Below are positions 10,964-21,564 of a DNA stretch of 64,000 nucleotides, piece after piece; within the stretch, counting starts at the first letter, position 1, and each line of letters begins with the position of its first letter. The position numbers and the translations under genes are program-made. This DNA is from Pogona vitticeps. Taxonomy: Eukaryota > Chordata > Lepidosauria > Squamata > Agamidae. The DNA lies in assembly GCF_051106095.1 (NCBI RefSeq), contig NC_135787.1, forward strand, positions 158,170,001-158,234,000, in the 5' to 3' direction. A model generated the notes under the pieces. That model searched no databases. It was not told the DNA's origin and worked only from the letters and a program-made list of their open reading frames with translations.

Positions 10964-11089
10964 CTCTGGAACACAGTTAGTGGAGAACTGGAAAGAGATC
11001 TTACTTGCCATGAAGATGCAATTCTTTCTTGTGCTATTTCACCTGATGGCACTATGTTTTCCACTGCATCTGCTGACAAAACCGCTAAG
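10964..11089 (+). CDS. APAF1: APAF1 coding exon (WD40 blade)
   Basis: A 42-codon phase-0 exon, LWNTVSGELERDLTCH to STASADKTAK, after TTGCAG and before GTCAGT. It matches the human blade ending FSSTSADKTAK. The CHEDAILSCAISPDGT core carries the usual blade strands, and the exon border again falls just before the tryptophan of the next blade. Confidence 0.96.
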
Positions 11090-11862
11090 GTCAGTAAATA
11101 TTTACAGAAGTGTTGATATTTGTAAAATACAGGGCATGAACTAGTCAAAGGGACACAATTTTATATCTAGCTAATTTCTATGAGAGACTTATACAAGTGC
11201 TTAATTTTCTGTTATTGATAAAATACTTCAGAAGTGCCTGACATGAGCCACATCAGGCCATGCTATTTTAGAGTGGTTTTCTAATTAGTAAGTAAACATG
11301 TGAAATACAGTAATTGCATGTTGGCCTACAGATGTTTATGAATTGCTTCTCCCAGGATCTCTTAACTCTGATGGATGGTTCTGATAGGAATTTAAATTTT
11401 AACAATGTCTGGAGGGCCAATTGTTCCCCACAAGTTTTCATCCATGGAAGCAGCATCTATTGGTGAAAATCCGGGAGGGCATTGCCAGGTCCTATTTTTC
11501 CTGTCTCTTCTTCATTCCCACTTCCTCCCATTAATGGCTAAGTGTCATTCTTGTTTGTGCTCTCTGTGGAACACACAATTGAGTTCGCATTTGCACAGAG
11601 CCAGTCTTTGGAACTTTCTAGAGCTGAGCTGCCTGCCTTCTCCCATCTTGGTGGCAGCCCTGCCCATGCTCCCCACTACACATGTATAGCCCCCATAGTC
11701 CTTGTACGTGTTGTAAATTGACTTAAGTAGCAATTTTTCAACTTAGTCTGTTGTGGAAGTCTTTTTATCTGTATATCTGATAATGTCTTTTACAGCCAGA
11801 ATGTTCACAGTGAAATGAATGTACTGAAATATTAATTTAACAATATGTTTTAAATTTTCTAG
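11090..11862 (+). other. APAF1: APAF1 intron; short interspersed-repeat fragment near 11405
   Basis: Intron. TCTGGAGGGCCAATTGTTCC at about 11407 resembles one end of a common squamate repeat (TCTGGAGGGCCACAGGTTCC). The rest is not recognised. Confidence 0.4.
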
Positions 11863-11988
11863 ATATGGCGTTTTGAAAGTTTGTCAATTCTTCATAAACT
11901 AAATAGTCACAAAAGCTGTGTGAGATGTTGTGCTTTCTCCAGTAATAATGAATTATTGGCCACAGGAGATGACAATGGAGAAATAAGG
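11863..11988 (+). CDS. APAF1: APAF1 coding exon (WD40 blade)
   Basis: A 42-codon phase-0 exon, IWRFESLSILHKLNSH to LLATGDDNGEIR, with TTCTAG and GTATGC sites. The human counterpart is IWSFDLLLPLHELRGHNGCVRCSAF...LLATGDDNGEIR. The ATGDDNGEIR strand is identical to human as I recall it, so purifying selection is likely. Confidence 0.97.
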
Positions 11989-12339
11989 GTATGCCATTTT
12001 GTTACTTTAAAATTATTTATTTCATAGTTTAAAAATAATTGTGAGTTATCTGTGTAGATCCGTAAAATGAAAGGTAAAATGAAAATCTTAACTTACACTT
12101 TCTGTACCTTTTGTTCATGACAGAAATATACAGGTATTTGAATTTAAAAATTCTGTAAAGGATAGAGCATAAATTAATGGCAGACATCCCATTGGCTAGT
12201 TATACTACAAAAATGCAGTGGTGTACATTGCACTGGGGAATTGCTGCTAATTAATAAGTTGCTGCTTCTGTCCTTTGTCATGAGTCATTTGCAAAGGTTG
12301 GTGAAGGATGCAAGATGCTAGTGGCAACTCTCATTTAAA

Positions 12340-12485
12340 TTTTTTTAATTTATTTATTTTATTTTATTTTATTTTATTTAACTTATATGCCACCCACAAT
12401 ACCCGAAGGTCTCTGGGTGGCTTACAGCAATTTAACAACAGTAAAAAAGATAAAACAATTAAAATACAATTAAAATATATACTCT
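12340..12485 (-). mobile_element. L2-type LINE 3' end
   Basis: On the minus strand it reads GCCACCCAGAGACCTTCGGG...TGGGTGGCATATAAGTTAA and then (AAAAT)n. I recall this 3' end on lizard L2-type copies; the family call is moderate. Confidence 0.55.
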
Positions 12486-12611
12486 AAAAGTTGCCATCAG
12501 GACCCACAGTTGATATTATTTCAATTAAAACCTTCTGCATAAGCATTTATTCATCAGTTACATATATTTTATGCTACCATTTAATTAAAATGTTTATAAT
12601 ACATGCCCTAG

Positions 12612-12758
12612 ATCTGGAATGTCTCAAGAGGTGAGCTTCTTCACCTTTGTTCCCGAGCTTCAGTCGATGAAGAAGAATCAGCACATGGAGGCTGGGTAAC
12701 AGATGTTTGCTTCTCTCCTAACAATAAGATACTTGTTTCTTCTGGGGGATACATTAAG
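12612..12758 (+). CDS. APAF1: APAF1 coding exon (WD40 blade)
   Basis: A 49-codon phase-0 exon, IWNVSRGELLHLCSRAS to ILVSSGGYIK, with CCCTAG and GTAAAC sites. It matches human IWNVSNGELLHLCAPLS...GGWVTDLCFSPDGKMLISAGGYIK. The loop VDEEESAHGGWVTD is the variable part. The long loop explains why this exon exceeds the 42-codon norm of its neighbours. Confidence 0.97.
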
Positions 12759-13710
12759 GTAAACTCAACAAAATTATGTACAAAACCATAATTAGGTTTT
12801 TTCTATTTATTTAGAACTGGAAAAAAAGGTTTACTTTATCATGATATATCCAGAATGATAACTTTTACCTTGGTTGCAAATAAAAAATATTTCTCAAAAG
12901 GGCAGGTGGGGTTTCATCATGGTGAGACCGGTCAGGTTTCGGGAGAGCTCCTGAAACTGACCAGAACCCCTCAGTTTTGAGGTCCCCAATGTAAGGGGCG
13001 GAGGAGAAGTGATGTCTGAAGCAGCAGAGGTGACAGAAAGGGGAGAGAAATGGGCAGAAGCTGCTTTTTTATCCCCTGAAGTTTTTCTGAGTGCACGGAC
13101 TGAGGTGGAATCCATGTGGGGAAAATTTCTGGGAACACCCCTTGTAGAGAGTGGAGTACAGAAGGATTTTGGAAAATATCCTGACCAGGACTCTAAGTAA
13201 GTCAAGATACATGTTTTATATAAAGCAACCTTTAAGGACCTAAAACAATGACGCAGAAGAAAGCTGGCCTTAATGACTTAATGAAAGTGGATTAGATCCT
13301 GTAGCGACACCTGCTGGAAAGAAACTGGATAGCATCTTTAAGAAATTTGGAAGATGACGGCGAAGGAGGAAAAGGCCCCAAGAGGCTCACCTGCACAGGA
13401 AGAAAAGCTGAAATTATTGGGGCAAGAGACACTTAAGGATTGGCAACAGAACATTCAAAATATGTTACCCACAGGATTACAGCAGATACAAGGAGGGATG
13501 GCTCAGCTAACTGAATAAATTAAAGATTGAGGGTCACAAATGACTTCTATCAAACACCAAACTATAGAAAATAAAAAAGAAATATCGACAATACAAGAAA
13601 TCTTTAAAAAAACGAGAAAAAAATGGAGATTATAAACGCAGAGCTGGTAGTGATGCAATATGAAAGAAAACAAGATGAAATCAACCTGCTAAAGTTACTC
13701 TCTATATATA

Positions 13711-14141
13711 CGGTGGTGCCCCGCATAGCGACGTTAATCCGTTCCAGGAAAAACATCGCTATCCGCAAACGTCGCTATGCGGGGGGAACCCCATAGGAAC
13801 GCATTAAACTCCGTTTAATGCGTTCCTGTGGGGACAAAACTCACCGGTAAGCGAAGATTCCCCATCCGGCCGCCATTTTCGCTGCCTCGGTAAGCAAGGG
13901 CAGGGCACGAAAATGGAACGGGTGGCCATTTTCTTCTTCCGGTGACCATTTTGGAACCGCCGATCAGCTGTTCTGCAAACATCACAATGCGAAGATCTGT
14001 AAGCGAAACGCTTACCGATCATCACAATGCGATGTTTTGCCACCTAAAACATCGCAATGCAATCACATTAGCGATCACAAAAAACGCATCACTATGCGGA
14101 TTCATCGTTAAACGGTGCGCTCGTTAAGCGAGGCACCACTG
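13711..14141. mobile_element. Tigger-like MITE inserted in L1
   Basis: The ends are inverted (CGGTGGTGCCCCGCATAGCG against CGTTAAGCGAGGCACCACTG), with TA on both sides. It carries AATCCGTTCC and CCCATAGGAACGCATTAAA, shared in form with the other Tigger-like copies here, and repeats of CGCTATGCGG and ATCACAATGCGA. No transposase. It lies in the APAF1 intron before the last exon. Confidence 0.85.
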
Positions 14142-14143
14142 TA

Positions 14144-14381
14144 TTACAAAACATTTCATAAAGCGGGTCTTGATTTTCATATTGTAAGTTTTTCTATGCT
14201 GCTTTTCTCCCTGTATTCATCCAATCATATAATTGGAATTCGATATTGTAGTTTATATGCCTATTGTTCTTGGTTATTAATTGTTTTGGAAACAGTCTTG
14301 GGTCTGCATACAGGGAGAAATGCAGCAGAGAAAAACTTGCAATATGAAAATCAAGACCCGCTTTATGAAATGTTTTTGTAA
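14144..14381. repeat. Inverted repeat, about 77-bp arms, 84-bp loop
   Basis: The left arm (14144-14220) is the reverse complement of the right arm (14305-14381) with only a few differences. Both include ATTTCATAAAGCGGGTCTTG or its complement. The right arm belongs to the L1 ORF2 end, so the left arm is an inverted copy of it. Confidence 0.9.
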
Positions 14382-15158
14382 TAAGTGTTGGAAATGTAAA
14401 ATACAGGAGGGAACTTTCAACCATTTTAGGAGAGGTAGGGAATCAGAAAATTATTGGAGATTATTGCAGATTATATGAAATGTTGAAAAAAGTGTATTTT
14501 GTGAGGTATTGTTTAAACTGGAATTGTGTTCGTTGAGTATCATGTCTGAGATTGTAGACAGAGAAATGAAACACTTAATACACATAATTATTATAGTTAT
14601 AATATAGGAAACATTGGAAGAAAACAGAAACGCAGTTGTCTTAAAAAGGACGCAAAAATTGGGAATTATTTTATAGTTGGACTTGAAGTATGGGCTGGAA
14701 AATATAGATAAAAGAAGAACACGAAGGTCCAATTAGGACATGAAGAGATTAGTAACTATAGTAATCCTGGTAGAACCTGTTAATTAAAAAAAAAATTAAA
14801 AATCTAGTAGAATTGTATAAGTGGATGTAAAAGTACCCTTGTACTCTCTGGAATTTTACCCTTCCCCTACCACCCATGTCCAGTCCCCCACTCCCCTTAC
14901 CCCCAAATCCTATCATTATTGAAAACGAATACAAATTAATTAAAAAATATTTCCCAGAAGAACCGACTTTATAGTGCAATATGTCAGCCAATCATCCTGA
15001 ATCTTCTGTTATGAAACTTGAGAAAGGAATGGTGGGGCCTTTGCCAATGCATAGCTCAGTGGGGAACAATATGACTGAAATCAATGGTTGCATTTATAAT
15101 ATGCTATATTCGGAACGTATCGCTTTCTGACTGGGACCATATTTTCTCTTCCTTCTAG

Positions 15159-15314
15159 TGGTGGAATGTGGATACTGGCCAGCCTCTACAAACATTCTAC
15201 ACAAATGGAACCAATCTGAAATCATTGCATGTATCCCCAGATTTCAGAGTATGTGTAACTGTAGATAACCTTGGCATTCTTTATGTGCTACAGATTATGG
15301 AAAAATCTTTTTAA
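15159..15314 (+). CDS. APAF1: APAF1 last coding exon with stop
   Basis: 51 codons plus TAA, WWNVDTGQPLQTFYTNGTNL to LYVLQIMEKSF, after a TTCTAG acceptor. Human ends TVDNLGILYILQTLE, so this protein ends three or four residues later, by memory. It contributes the final blade strands; the last blade closes the propeller against earlier exons outside the window. The stop is followed directly by an AT-rich 3' UTR. Confidence 0.97.
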   Translation, partial: WWNVDTGQPLQTFYTNGTNLKSLHVSPDFRVCVTVDNLGILYVLQIMEKSF

Positions 15315-16640
15315 GACAGTTTTTGCAACTGTATTTTTTTTGAGCCAGAAGCAATTCTAGACAAATCTTTTTAATGCTTATGAAACTGTGAAGTAATTTT
15401 TACTTTGACGTGGACTAAGTAGATGGTACATTTGTGATTTTTTTTCTGAATCAACAGGTATTCCTCTTGTGCTTGATCAGTGCTGTTCAGTTTGATTTTC
15501 ATCATGTAAGTAGCTTTTGCCATGGCTACTTGCAATGAGAATAATTACACGAAGGCTAGAATCCAGTAGGGTGCTTCTGTGGTATTTTTGAAAATGGGCA
15601 TAATACTGTAAAAATCTTCAAAAGCTGGAGATCTCTGTCGAGCTAATTTCTGTGTGATGTGTAGGCATGGGAGTGGAAAATAAGAGCGATCACACTTGTG
15701 GTTAAGAGCTAGTACTGTGTTGGATTTAGGTCAAGATTTTGTACTAATGACCACTGAGGAGTCTAATACCTTGAAATATCATTACTGATTTTTTTTTTAA
15801 AAAAAATCTAAACCATAATCCATAACATTTCATGAAAACTGTTTTACTATATATAATTTTGTGTTGGCAAAAGTTTTTTTTTAAAAAAAACATGTTTTTA
15901 AAATGTAACTAGGAAAAATGAGTTGCAACAGACTTAGTATGCAATGATGAAGGACTGAAAATTTCTAGTAGAATAAAATGAAATATCAGATAATACTGTT
16001 TTCATATTACAAGGAGTAGCAGATCTGTGCTTTTCGTACATGGTAATCAATGTTCCCTCTAAGGTGCATGGGTACATGAGTGTGCAGAGCTTCATTGGCA
16101 CCGCACAGCAGCAGCTGAGGTTGATGCCTGATTACTTCTGGGGTTTGGATGAAACCCTCCCACGTCCGTGCAGACGGGCGAGGCTCCCGTGCAGCAGGGA
16201 TGATAATTGGCGAGAACGTTGATGGTAACAAAAACAGAGGTGGGAAATTTGAAACAAACAAACAGCTGGGTGAGATTCCCTCCGAATATCACCTGGCCTG
16301 ATTTTGGAAGTTGGAGAGTATTTACTAGTTCACACACATATCAGCCAAGTGGTTACAGTTGCTCTGTCCACTGTCTGAAAGACTATTTGAGTACTTTTCA
16401 TGTTAGGTATTTTGGGTTAAATTTAAGCCATTGCCTTTTGCTATTTCTCAAACTTAAATCTCATCTGTTAAAAAAATACACAAATTGTAATAATGACTTG
16501 TTAAAAAAATGATACTTTAAAAAATAATGTGCATCTCCTGTTTACATTGTTTTTGGGTCCACATTTTCATTCTAGGGTGTTTGTAATGAGAGGAAAGTGC
16601 TATTTTTTTAAGGTAACTACAAATAAAATGAATAAAACAG
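15315..16640 (+). other. APAF1: APAF1 3' UTR (extent inferred)
   Basis: AT-rich sequence without coding potential after the APAF1 stop. AATAAA occurs at 15972-15977, 16622-16627 and 16631-16636. The last pair makes about 16650 a plausible end, but I cannot tell which is used. A hAT MITE lies inside at 16048-16221. Confidence 0.45.
16048..16221. mobile_element. hAT-type MITE, 174 bp
   Basis: It begins CAATGTTCCCTCTAAG and ends GAGAACGTTG, with diverged inverted ends. It is flanked by ATGGTAAT (16040-16047) and ATGGTAAC (16222-16229), an 8-bp duplication with one mismatch, as expected for hAT. It is the same family as 28148-28324. Confidence 0.75.
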
Positions 16641-17221
16641 TAACAATTCCAGATGTTTCCTAAGTGGTTATAACTAAATCTAACAAGAATTTGTCACAGG
16701 TGAAACCGCAGTACTTTTTAAAAAATCGTATATTTACTAAAGGGAAGCCATATTAAAAAATAATTCAGGTTATTAACAGATTTTAAAGCATAGATCTTAT
16801 ATATGAATTTTTGCATGAGAACTAAGTGCTGTTACATTACTTCAGGATTGCACTGTGTGTGTATAAATGGTTTATCAGCTCTAATTTGAAACAATCAAGA
16901 GAGCTGCTAGACAAAGAAAAATGATTAAGTACTAATGTGCAGGATTTGCACATACTTGGTGCATACTTTACCTGACAAAATCTTATTCAGTATCTAATCC
17001 CATGGGCTGGAGTGGTGTAAATAATGACTTGAGATGCAGTTTTTGTCTTTTATCATGCTAAGTGACCCCCACATAAAAGATAGAAAGCTGTGCAAAATAG
17101 GGGAAGCCTCTCATATTTTGCATAAAACCCAGCAGGAGCTGGAGCATAGACGAGAAAAACATATATATTTTTTAAAAAAATCAGATAGATATATCAAATG
17201 TAATACTTAGTTTTTAAAAAG
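16641..17221 (+). other. Intergenic, no recognised feature
   Basis: AT-rich sequence after the probable APAF1 poly(A) region. I see nothing in it. Confidence 0.4.
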
Positions 17222-17395
17222 TTTATTGGTTAGAATGATGGGCTGGGACTCAGTAGACTGGGGGTTGAATCCCTGCTTGGCCTTGGAAACTCACTGGGGA
17301 TGTGGAACTGGTAAAACCACTCCTTACATATTGCACTTACCTTGAAGACCTTATAACGGTCATGGTATGTTGGTTCTGGCTTGACACACAAGAAA
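17222..17395 (+). mobile_element. tRNA-derived SINE
   Basis: The tRNA-like part includes a B box, GGGGTTGAATCCC, then CTTGGCCTTGGAAACTCACT, and ends GTTCTGGCTTGACACACAAG. This is the layout of common squamate SINEs that end TTGACGGCACACAAC. Diverged. Confidence 0.65.
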
Positions 17396-17872
17396 AGTTA
17401 AAGTAACAAAAGGTATCGGATTGCATTTTTGGTTTAATTAAACAGGATTGTAACAGGTCATGGAAAGTGCATTCTGAGAAAGTTCTTCAACTGAGATTAA
17501 CTAGGAAAAAATCTGATCATGCTGTCTGCTGCCACTGAAGATAACAAATACTAGATAATAAAACAGGAAGTCATTAGGCTATTACATTTGGAGAGAGAAT
17601 TCATTCCCAGTTTTTCTAGCATTTTTATTTGCACAAGTAATAGTAGGAGTATTAATAGAATCTCAAAACCCTCTCTTTACTTGCCTAGATTAAATGAGTT
17701 GGAACATGAGTATTTTCATATAATGCAGAATGTGATATATTTTTTCTACCCTCATCCATTCATTCATCTTTTCTTTAACAATGTCGTCTTCCTTCAAATA
17801 TTATTTTCATGTTGTGTCTACAAGGAACCTAGAAAAGAAATCCTATGGAATTTTCAAACCTTACAATGGCAA

Positions 17873-18001
17873 CTAGCCATGATCTTGTATATGGTTGCAT
17901 CTTGCTTGTGGGCTTCCTATGGGCAAGTGGTCAGCCACTGTGGAAGAAGAATACTGGCCCATGTCAGCCTTTTCGTGTGATCCAGTATAGTTCTTACATT
18001 C
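17873..18001 (+). repeat. Interspersed repeat 3' end (family uncertain)
   Basis: GCTTGTGGGCTTCCTATGGG, GGTCAGCCACTGTGG and GATCCAGTATAGTTCTTA resemble a repeat end I recall from squamate and turtle genomes. I cannot name the family firmly. The 130-codon open frame ending here is therefore not a gene. Confidence 0.45.
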
Positions 18002-18334
18002 CTCAGCAGTAACCACTTTGAAAAATGCAAGACTTCCAAATCAGCATGCACTGATTGGACTTCCAGCTTGACGCTGCGACAAGACAGCAGCAGGAGGATG
18101 GAGCTCTGTCCCCTGGGCTGAATTCCTACCTGTTTGGGACGCCCTAGAGGGTTAAAAACACCCTGAAGAGGTGGTGTAATGGGGGAGAAGCCTGTTGATC
18201 ATGGGGGGAACGGTGGTTACCAACGTTTGATCCAGGAAACTCCCCAATCAACCAGCAGGCAGAAACGAGCAGCTGAACTAGCTTGCTTGCAAGTCGTCGG
18301 CAGCCAGCAATGGAGAAATGATCGTTTTGTTTCA

Positions 18335-18922
18335 TTTAGTCGTTCAGTCATGTCCGACTCTTCGTGACCCCATGGACAAGAGCACGCCAGGCCCTCCTGT
18401 CTTCCACTGCCTCCCGGAGTTGGGTCAAATTTTTATTGGTTGCTTCGATGACACTATCCAACCATCTCATCCTCTGTCGTCCCCTTCTCCTCTTGCCTTC
18501 ACACTTTCCCAAAATCAGGGTCTTTTCCAAGGAGTCTTTTCTTCTCATGAGATGGCCAAAGTATTGGAGCCTCAGCTTCAGGATCTGTTCTTCCAGTGAG
18601 CACTCAGGGTTGATTTCCTTTAGAATGAATAGGTTTGTTCTCATTGTAGTCCAGGGGACTCTCAAGAGCCTTCTCCAGCACCACAGTTCAAAAGCATCAA
18701 TTCTTCGGCAGTCAGCTCTCTTTATGGTCCAGCTCTCACTTCCATACGTCACTACAGGAAAAACCATAGCTTTGACTATGCAGACTTTTGTTGGCAAGGT
18801 GATGTCGCTGCTTTTAAGATGCTGTCAAGGTTTGTCATCGCTTTCCTTCCAAGAAGCAGGCGTCTTTTAATTTCGGGGCTGCTGTCCCCATCTGCAGTGA
18901 TCATGGAGCCCAAGGAGAAGTG
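18335..18922 (-). mobile_element. BovB (RTE) LINE 3' fragment
   Basis: On the minus strand it encodes the BovB C-terminus (AMVFPVVTYGSESWTIKRAD, LQYFGHLMRRKDSLEKTL, WLDSVIEATNKNLTQLREAV) and ends with the BovB 3' sequence GGGGTCACGAAGAGTC...GACATGACTGAACGAC. It is 5' truncated at about 18922. The C-terminal frame (about 149 codons) is open. Confidence 0.9.
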
Positions 18923-19079
18923 ATAAATTAGCCTAATTAACATCATGTTACCACTGGGTGAGAAATATTTATAACTGTATTGTTTTACTATCCCTGGACT
19001 AGACAATTCCTATGGTAGAAATAGCATCTTCTATTCCCCAACACTGACTGAGCAGCGGTGAATCTGGAGAGAGGAGGAG

Positions 19080-20630
19080 ATGCAGGGAGACACAAGAAAA
19101 ATAAACTGGATATTAATTAGACATTTAATTATACTGCAAGGAAGGAAGTCTGGTATTACTTTGTCATAAGAAATCTCCTGAAAACATCATTGGCAACAAC
19201 TCTGAATCTCCTGAAAACATCACTGGCAACAACTCTGGGAAACTAAAATTTGTTTATGCTACTACAGCTGTCTAAGGTGTTGGCAAAAAGCCTAGAATCA
19301 ATTACCTTGAACACTTTATGGCTGTTTGGAATTCCCTTTCTTTTTGAGGATGGAAATGAACTACAGATAAATTAACCAAAGAAAGCCCAATCCAGCCAAA
19401 GTGGAACTTCTGAACGGTATCCTGGGTTTTGAACTTGACGGAACCTTGAGCCTTCTGGTGGGGAAAACTCTATGTCTGAGACTGGATTCAAGCTTAACCC
19501 TAAAAATGATCCATCTATTAAAGTTTGGGATGAAACAAAGTCTACTCTTCAAGAATTTTAGAAACAATGAGATCACATAACGAAGAGGCGAAATTATTCA
19601 AGGAGCAGTTGAACAAGAACTATAGTCAACAGGAGACAGGGAATAATGAACAAGGAAATGTGTTGGATGATGTATGCCAATCAAAAGAAGGGTTCGAGGA
19701 AATTATAGGAGAAAAACTACGAGATTTAACTCTAACCCTAGAGCCAAGGAGAATTTTAGGTGTGCTAAGGAAAGATAAGGGGAGAGAATCAGCAGATCTA
19801 ATTAAAAAGAGCCTGGATGATCTATTGGAGATAGATCATATGTATAAAATGTTCTCAGGTGGCACAAGGCACAGCAGAATTTTTAGAGATAGAAACAAGA
19901 ATTGGGAAAAGACAAATAAGAGAAATAAGAGAAGGAGTTACTTAGAAAGATGAAAAAGGAAAACAAATACTAAGGTGGCCTTCAACGTGGAACGCATGTA
20001 TATACCTAACTTCTGGAATTGTAAGGAGGCATATTCTATCTATTTAAAAAAGGAATTTAATTGAAATAAGGGATCAATAATAAGGGTAAAGGTGTAACAT
20101 CTTTCCTTGTTCTTAAGATAAATTGAAGCTAGATATAAGGATGAAGTAAAACAAATAGTAATTAGTGAACCTACATTAGATATAATATTGATATAGACAT
20201 GATAGAAAATGTGGAGATAGAAATGGCTAAACAATTATATAAAGAAAATATGTATAAATGCTTTAGATAACATCTATTATGTGCTAGGAACCTATTCAGT
20301 TATTACTGATATAAAATACAAAGTTTGTCGGTTAAATCACCTCAAAATTATATAAATTTGGAACCAAAATTACTTTTATTAGGTATGTTATTAGAGGACT
20401 TTGAGAACATTGTATACTATGAGAGCAATATTATAATAGTAGCCAATATTGTATACTAAAATATACACATGAATGGTTTAAATGTTTAAAAGATGTATAG
20501 ATTTTGAAGGGGCAACTAAGAAGACATCAAGATACCAAAAAAAATCCCATTTAACAAGATGTTAAACAAGCACAAATTGAATGTAGATAGATTGAAAAAC
20601 TAATAAAATGTTTTTAAAAAAACATGCACT
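19080..20630 (+). mobile_element. L1-like LINE remnant
   Basis: The frame 19567-19953 reads EKLRDLTLTLEP...LEIDHMYKMFS, resembling the coiled-coil/RRM junction of reptile L1 ORF1. Further on (about 20370-20470) degraded sequence resembles the L1 ORF2 end (LLGMLLEDFE...VANIVY). Most of ORF2 is missing, so the copy is internally deleted and decayed. The family call is by similarity of pattern only. Confidence 0.5.
19172..19237. repeat. 33-bp tandem duplication
   Basis: Two copies of a unit starting AATCTCCTGAAAACATCA (19172-19204 and 19205-19237), differing at one base. Confidence 0.9.
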
Positions 20631-21091
20631 GATTGGAGGATTTTACATTGTAAGATTTTGTCCTCTTGTACTGTGGAAAAAGCATGTTCTCCCTGTGCCA
20701 AAACTCTGTGGATTTGTAAGTGGAGACAACGTCAGCTTTGTATATGTGGGACTCTGAAATTCACTGCCTTGGCCACTGTATGCTATTGCACATTTTCTTG
20801 TCTTTTACAGTTGTAAATTCAAAGAAATAACATTTTAAAACATTATATCCATTGGCCTTGGGTTCACAAGACACACATATGGTCACTATCATAACTGTAT
20901 AAGTAGTAAGAGGATGTTGCCCTCCATTGCAGTAACATCTGCTGCAAACTTCTGAAGGAAGACTTGCATTTCTGGAATATCTGCTTCCATGATTTGGTGC
21001 TGTCCGGATGAGCCTACGTATAGCCTTGGGACATTGGTTTCTGCTCTCATTGAATGTGGTGGATCCTTCAATCCCTTTCGACTTTATTTTG
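20631..21091. other. Intergenic, no recognised feature
   Basis: Intergenic sequence with two short minus-strand open frames that overlap in different frames and look like chance. It leads into the 84-bp segment repeated at 25149. Confidence 0.4.
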
Positions 21092-21175
21092 CCCGTTACT
21101 TTGCACTTACTTCTGACTGACAAATTCTGAGCCTTTTGCTTCTACTGGCTGGAAATCAGAATTATGAACCAGGTA
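21092..21175 (+). repeat. Segment repeated in direct orientation at 25149-25235
   Basis: Shares GTTACTTTGCACTTACTTC, GCCTTTTGCTTCTACTGG and AAATCAGA with 25149-25235. The two copies lie on either side of the large BovB insertion. Confidence 0.8.
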
Positions 21176-21564
21176 TTGGCATTAGTTTGCAGTCATGTCT
21201 TGCAGTGGAAACATAAAATTGGAAACAAATTCCCAGACCTGGATGTAAGAAAAAAAACTATTGATACCGAAAACACAGAGGGAAGGAATGATTGCACCCT
21301 GCAGTGAAGAGAAAGCAGAGCATGTCAGCCCTCCAGCCAGAATTGTTCTATTCAAGAGCCTAGAACCAAATAATTTTTTAGAGGTTTTTCTGTTCAAAGC
21401 CCAGATGTCCTGCTACGTTAAACAAGAAAAGTTACTTTCTTTTGAATGTAGGGGAACTTTATCAGGCTGTTTTCTTTTGCATTGAAAGTTTTATTTTCTA
21501 ATGATGTCTAAATTCCCTTTCTCTGTTGTCTATTTACAAACTTTTTTATATCTGCCAGTGCTGG

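Larger units (their letters stand above)
12886..14995 (+). mobile_element. L1-like LINE remnant with inverted segment
   Basis: From an ATG at 13354 the reading is MTAKEEKAPRGSPAQEEKL followed by a lysine- and glutamine-rich coiled-coil-like stretch, as at the start of L1 ORF1. From about 14340 the reading CWKCKIQEGTFNHF is the cysteine-tryptophan box near the C-terminus of L1 ORF2. The copy is decayed and most of ORF2 is missing. A Tigger-like MITE lies at 13711-14141, and a piece of the ORF2 end is present in inverted orientation at 14144-14220. Assigning 12886-13350 to the 5' part is a guess. Confidence 0.6.

Noticed and set aside
17588-17980. 130-codon open frame
   Set aside because: AT-rich composition, and its end overlaps an interspersed repeat at 17873-18001. 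No splice or coding support.
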